Of a DNA stretch of 64,000 nt, positions 61,500 to 64,000 are shown in pieces. The first letter of the stretch is position 1; each line of letters opens with the position of its first letter. Position numbers and translations under genes: made by a program. Source of the DNA: Liolophura sinensis (taxonomy: Eukaryota; Mollusca; Polyplacophora; Chitonida; Chitonidae); assembly GCF_032854445.1 (NCBI RefSeq), contig NW_027018055.1:35715-99714 (forward strand), read 5' to 3'. The notes under the pieces were generated by a model. That model was not told where the DNA came from. It saw only the letters and a program-made list of their open reading frames with translations, and did no database searches.

Positions 61500-63693
61500 A
61501 ACTTATAGTCAAAAGTTGAATATAGTAATGACCAGTCGCGATTGTACAGAGTACAGTGTAGCCGGTTTTAATTAACAAAAACACCAGGCAAAAATGCAAA
61601 AGTGGAAAAACTGTTCCAGTGCTACTAGTAGGAGGCTAATCCGACGTATTTTGTGACGAGAAATCGAATAGTGCAATCCGCGTTGCTCTCCGACCAATAC
61701 TTTTGGCTGTAGCGACAATTAAATGATCATTTATGTCATAATCACGTGCGTAGCAACGGCTCTTACTCCATGGAAACCAGGGAAATTTGCAATTTTTCAA
61801 CAGCTGCCGATGCCTGGCTCAAATACGCATCTTTTGCACCTTACTGAAGTGGGTCAGTGTTTCAGTTGTACTTTTTACAGCAGACTGTATCAAGTACCTT
61901 GTGTTTTTCACGTACAAATGGTGTGGTTTTTCTACACGTTGATAAAGACATTGAGATTGTCTTGCACTTAGAAGTAAGGCAATTGCTGGGTGAGTTAAAT
62001 GGGCTTGGCCCAAAGATTTGTCGTCTTCTGGGCTACCAAAGGGCACATAACTTATAGTCAAAAGTTGAATATAGTAATGATCAGTCGCGATTGTACAGAG
62101 TACAGTGTAGCCGATTTCAATTAACAAAAAGACCAGGTAAAAATGCAAAAGTGGAAAAACTGTTCCAGTGCTGCTGGTAAGAGGCTAATCCGACGTATTT
62201 TGTGACGACAAATCGAATGGTGCAATCCGCGTTGCTCTCCGACCAATACTTTTGGCTGTAGCGACAATTGAATGATCATTTATGTCATAATCATGTGCGT
62301 AGAAACGGCTCTTACTCCATGGAAACCAGGGATATTTGCAATTTTTTAACAGCTGCCGATGCCTGGCCCAATTCCGCATCTTTTGGCACCTTATAAATGT
62401 GGGTCAGTGTTTAGTTGTACTTTTTACAGCAGACTGTATCAAGTACCTTGTGATTTTTATGTACAAAAGGTGTGGTTTTTCTACACGTAAATAAGACATT
62501 GAGATTGTCTTGCACTTAGAAGTAACACAATTGCTGGGTGAGTTAAATGCGCTTAGCCCAAAGATTTCAGGTCTTCTGGGCTACCAAGGGCACATAACTT
62601 ATAGTCAAAAGTTGAATATAGTAATGATCAGTCGCGATTGTACAGAGTACAGTGTAGCCGATTTCAATTAACAATAAGACCAGGTAAAAATGCAAAAGTG
62701 GAAAAACTGTTCCAGTGCTGCTGGTAAGAGGCTAATCCGACGTATTTTTGTGACGACAAATCGAATGGTGCAATCCGCGTTGCTCTCCGACCAATACTTT
62801 TGGCTGTAGCGAAAATTCAATGATCATTGATGTCATAATCACGTGCCCCGCAACGGCTCTTACTCCATGGAAACCAGGGATATTTGCATTTTTTTAACAG
62901 CTGCCGATGCCTGGCTAAATTCCGCATCTTTTGGCACCTTATAAATGTGGGTCAGTGTTTAGTTGTACTTTTTTACAGCAGACTGTATCAAGTACCTTGT
63001 GTTTTTTATGTACAAATGGTCTGGTTTTTCTACACGTAGATAAAGACATTGAGATTGTCTTGCACTTAGAAGTAAGGCAATTGCTGGGTGAGTTAAATGC
63101 GCTTAGCCAAAGATTTGTCGTCTTCTGGGCTACCGAAGGGCACATAACATATACTCAAAAGTTGAATATAGTAATGACCAGTCGCGATTGTACAGAGTAC
63201 AGTGTAGCCGATTTCAATTACAAAAAGACCAGGCAAAAATGCAAAAGTGGACAAACTGTTCCAGTGCTGCTGGTAAGAGGCTAATCCGACGTATTTTGTG
63301 ACGAGAAATCGAATGGTGGAATCCGCGTTGCTCTCCGACCAATACTTTTGGCTGTAGCCGCAATTGAATGATCATTGATGTCATAATCACGTGCCCAGCA
63401 ATGGCTCTTACTCCATGGAAACCAGGGAAATTTGCAATTTTTCAACAGCTGCCGATGCCTGGCTATATTCCGCATGTTTTAGCACCTTATTCATGTGGGT
63501 CTGTTGTCAGTTGTACTTTTTACAGCAGACTGTATCAGGTACCTTGTGATTTTTATGTACAAATGGTGTGGTTTTTCTACACGTAAATAAAGACATTGAG
63601 ATTGTCTTGCACTTAGAAGTAACACAATTGCTGGGTGAGTTAAATGCGCTTAGCCCAAAGATTTCAGGTCTTCTGGGCTACCGAAGGGCACAT
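61500..63693 (+). repeat. Monomers M113-M116
   Basis: Starts: 61500, 62049, 62596, 63146; intervals are 549, 547, 550 and 548. M113 has the CCGGTTTTAATT plus ACACCAGG form seen in M13, M17, M21 and M49. M114 and M115 carry AATGATCAGTCG; M115 is F type with TAACAATAAG and GTGCCCCGCAACG. M116 is G type (GTGGACAAACTG, CTATATTCCGCATG). One-base indels are frequent, for example CTTTTGCACC near 61833, CGTAAATAAGAC near 62489 and TTACAAAAAGACC near 63218. Confidence 0.85.
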
Positions 63694-64000
63694 AACTTAT
63701 AGTCAAAAGTTGAATATAGTAATGACCAGTCGCGATTGTACAGAGTACAGTGTATTCGGCTTCAATTAACAAAAAGACCAGGCAAAAATGCAAAAATTGG
63801 AAAAAATGTTCCAGTGCTGCTGGTAAGAGGCTAATCCGACGTATTTTGTGACGAGAAATCGAATGGTGCAATCCGCGTTGCTCTCCGACCAATACTTTTG
63901 GCTGTAGCGACAATTGAATGATCATTTATGTCATAAACACGTGCGTTTGCAACGGCTCTTACTCCATCGGAAACCAGGGATATTTGCAATTTTTCAACAG
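63694..64000 (+). repeat. Partial monomer M117 (A type), cut by the window edge
   Basis: The first 307 bp of a monomer are present. CATAAACACG and a GCGTTTGCAACG form near 63950 place it with the A monomers, after a G monomer exactly as at 49975-50524. It has private changes: GTATTCGGC near 63752, an extra T in GCGTTTGC, and CCATCGGAAACC with an inserted C near 63969. The array evidently continues to the right. Confidence 0.85.

Larger units (their letters stand above)
1..64000 (+). repeat. Tandem satellite array, 549-bp monomer, 116 full copies plus one partial
   Basis: Every part of the window aligns to one monomer of about 549 bp in direct head-to-tail orientation. Monomer starts were placed on the landmark AACTTATAGTC/AACATATAGTC, with variants such as AATTTATAGTC. 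116 intervals span 63,693 bp, giving a mean of 549.1 bp; most are exactly 549 and the extremes are 545 and 555. No inverted monomer, foreign insertion or unique spacer was seen. A representative monomer counts to about 43% G+C. Variants re-assort between monomers, and higher-order units of 2, 3, 4 and 6 monomers occur. Satellite arrays of this kind are known from centromeric, pericentromeric and subtelomeric heterochromatin; the location of this one cannot be read from the sequence. The array runs off both window edges. I do not recognise the family by name. Confidence 0.98.

Noticed and set aside
1-64000. Many open frames of 60-146 codons on both strands
   Set aside because: They recur once per monomer in several overlapping frames, are cut by indels even between near-identical copies, have no recognisable domain, and lack any gene-like context. 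They are shadows of the repeat.
1-64000. CRISPR array
   Set aside because: The repeated unit is about 549 bp with no short repeat alternating with unique spacers; every base belongs to the repeat.
1-64000. Tandem gene family, rDNA or histone cluster
   Set aside because: No rRNA, 5S, tRNA or histone sequence was recognised, and no frame is kept open in all monomers.
1-64000. CENP-B box in the monomer
   Set aside because: I looked for NTTCGNNNNANNCGGGN on both strands. CGGG/CCCG is nearly absent; the few CCCG sites (B type, TTCCCGTG) lack the matching CGAA at the right distance.
1-64000. Terminal repeats or target-site duplications of a transposon
   Set aside because: No boundary interrupts the monomer pattern, so no insertion can be defined. 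An origin of the monomer from a non-autonomous element cannot be excluded but has no support here.

Overview
The whole window is one uninterrupted eukaryotic satellite DNA array. A monomer of about 549 bp is repeated head to tail, always in the same orientation, from base 1 to base 64000. I placed every monomer start by hand on a shared landmark (AACTTATAGTC or AACATATAGTC). This gives 116 complete monomers (1-63693, mean 549.1 bp, modal 549, range 545-555) plus a 307-bp partial monomer at the right edge. Neither array end is in the window. I found no gene, RNA gene, transposon insertion, inverted segment, microsatellite block or unique spacer.

The sequence does not identify the species. A long pure array with higher-order repeats is typical of eukaryotic centromeric, pericentromeric or subtelomeric heterochromatin. 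A hand count on a representative monomer gives about 43% G+C and 19 CpG, roughly three quarters of the number expected from composition. Such mild CpG depletion fits an invertebrate or another lightly methylated genome better than a vertebrate, but this is weak inference.

Layout: 1-5492 irregular, indel-rich monomers; 5493-9880 a diverged pair of 4-monomer units; 9881-14267 block P, copy 1; 14268-15365 two linking monomers; 15585-18880 a tandem pair of 3-monomer units; 18662-25255 subfamily B and alternating D/E monomers; 25256-28551 a second copy of the 13.7-18.7 kb material; 28552-32396 block P, copy 2 (one monomer lost, extra single-base indels); 32397-34595 mosaic monomers; 34596-38991 a tandem pair of 4-monomer units; 38992-41737 D/E/B monomers; 41738-45033 a 2-monomer tandem duplication; 45034-47778 block P, copy 3 (two monomers fused into one); 47779-50523 mixed monomers; 50524-57111 two nearly identical 6-monomer units (A-B-C-D-E-F); 57112-61499 a third unit expanded to A-B-C-D-E-D-E-F; 61500-64000 mixed monomers.

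Units of 2, 3, 4 and 6 monomers coexist, blocks recur 11-35 kb apart, and hybrid monomers mark crossover points. The array therefore records repeated unequal exchange and gene conversion. Each monomer carries a cluster of short palindromes (AATGATCATT, CACGTG, CCATGG, CAGCTG, TCTACACGTAGA and a hairpin) that could bind proteins; any function is inference. Open frames of 60-146 codons exist on both strands, but they are by-products of the repeat and not credible genes.
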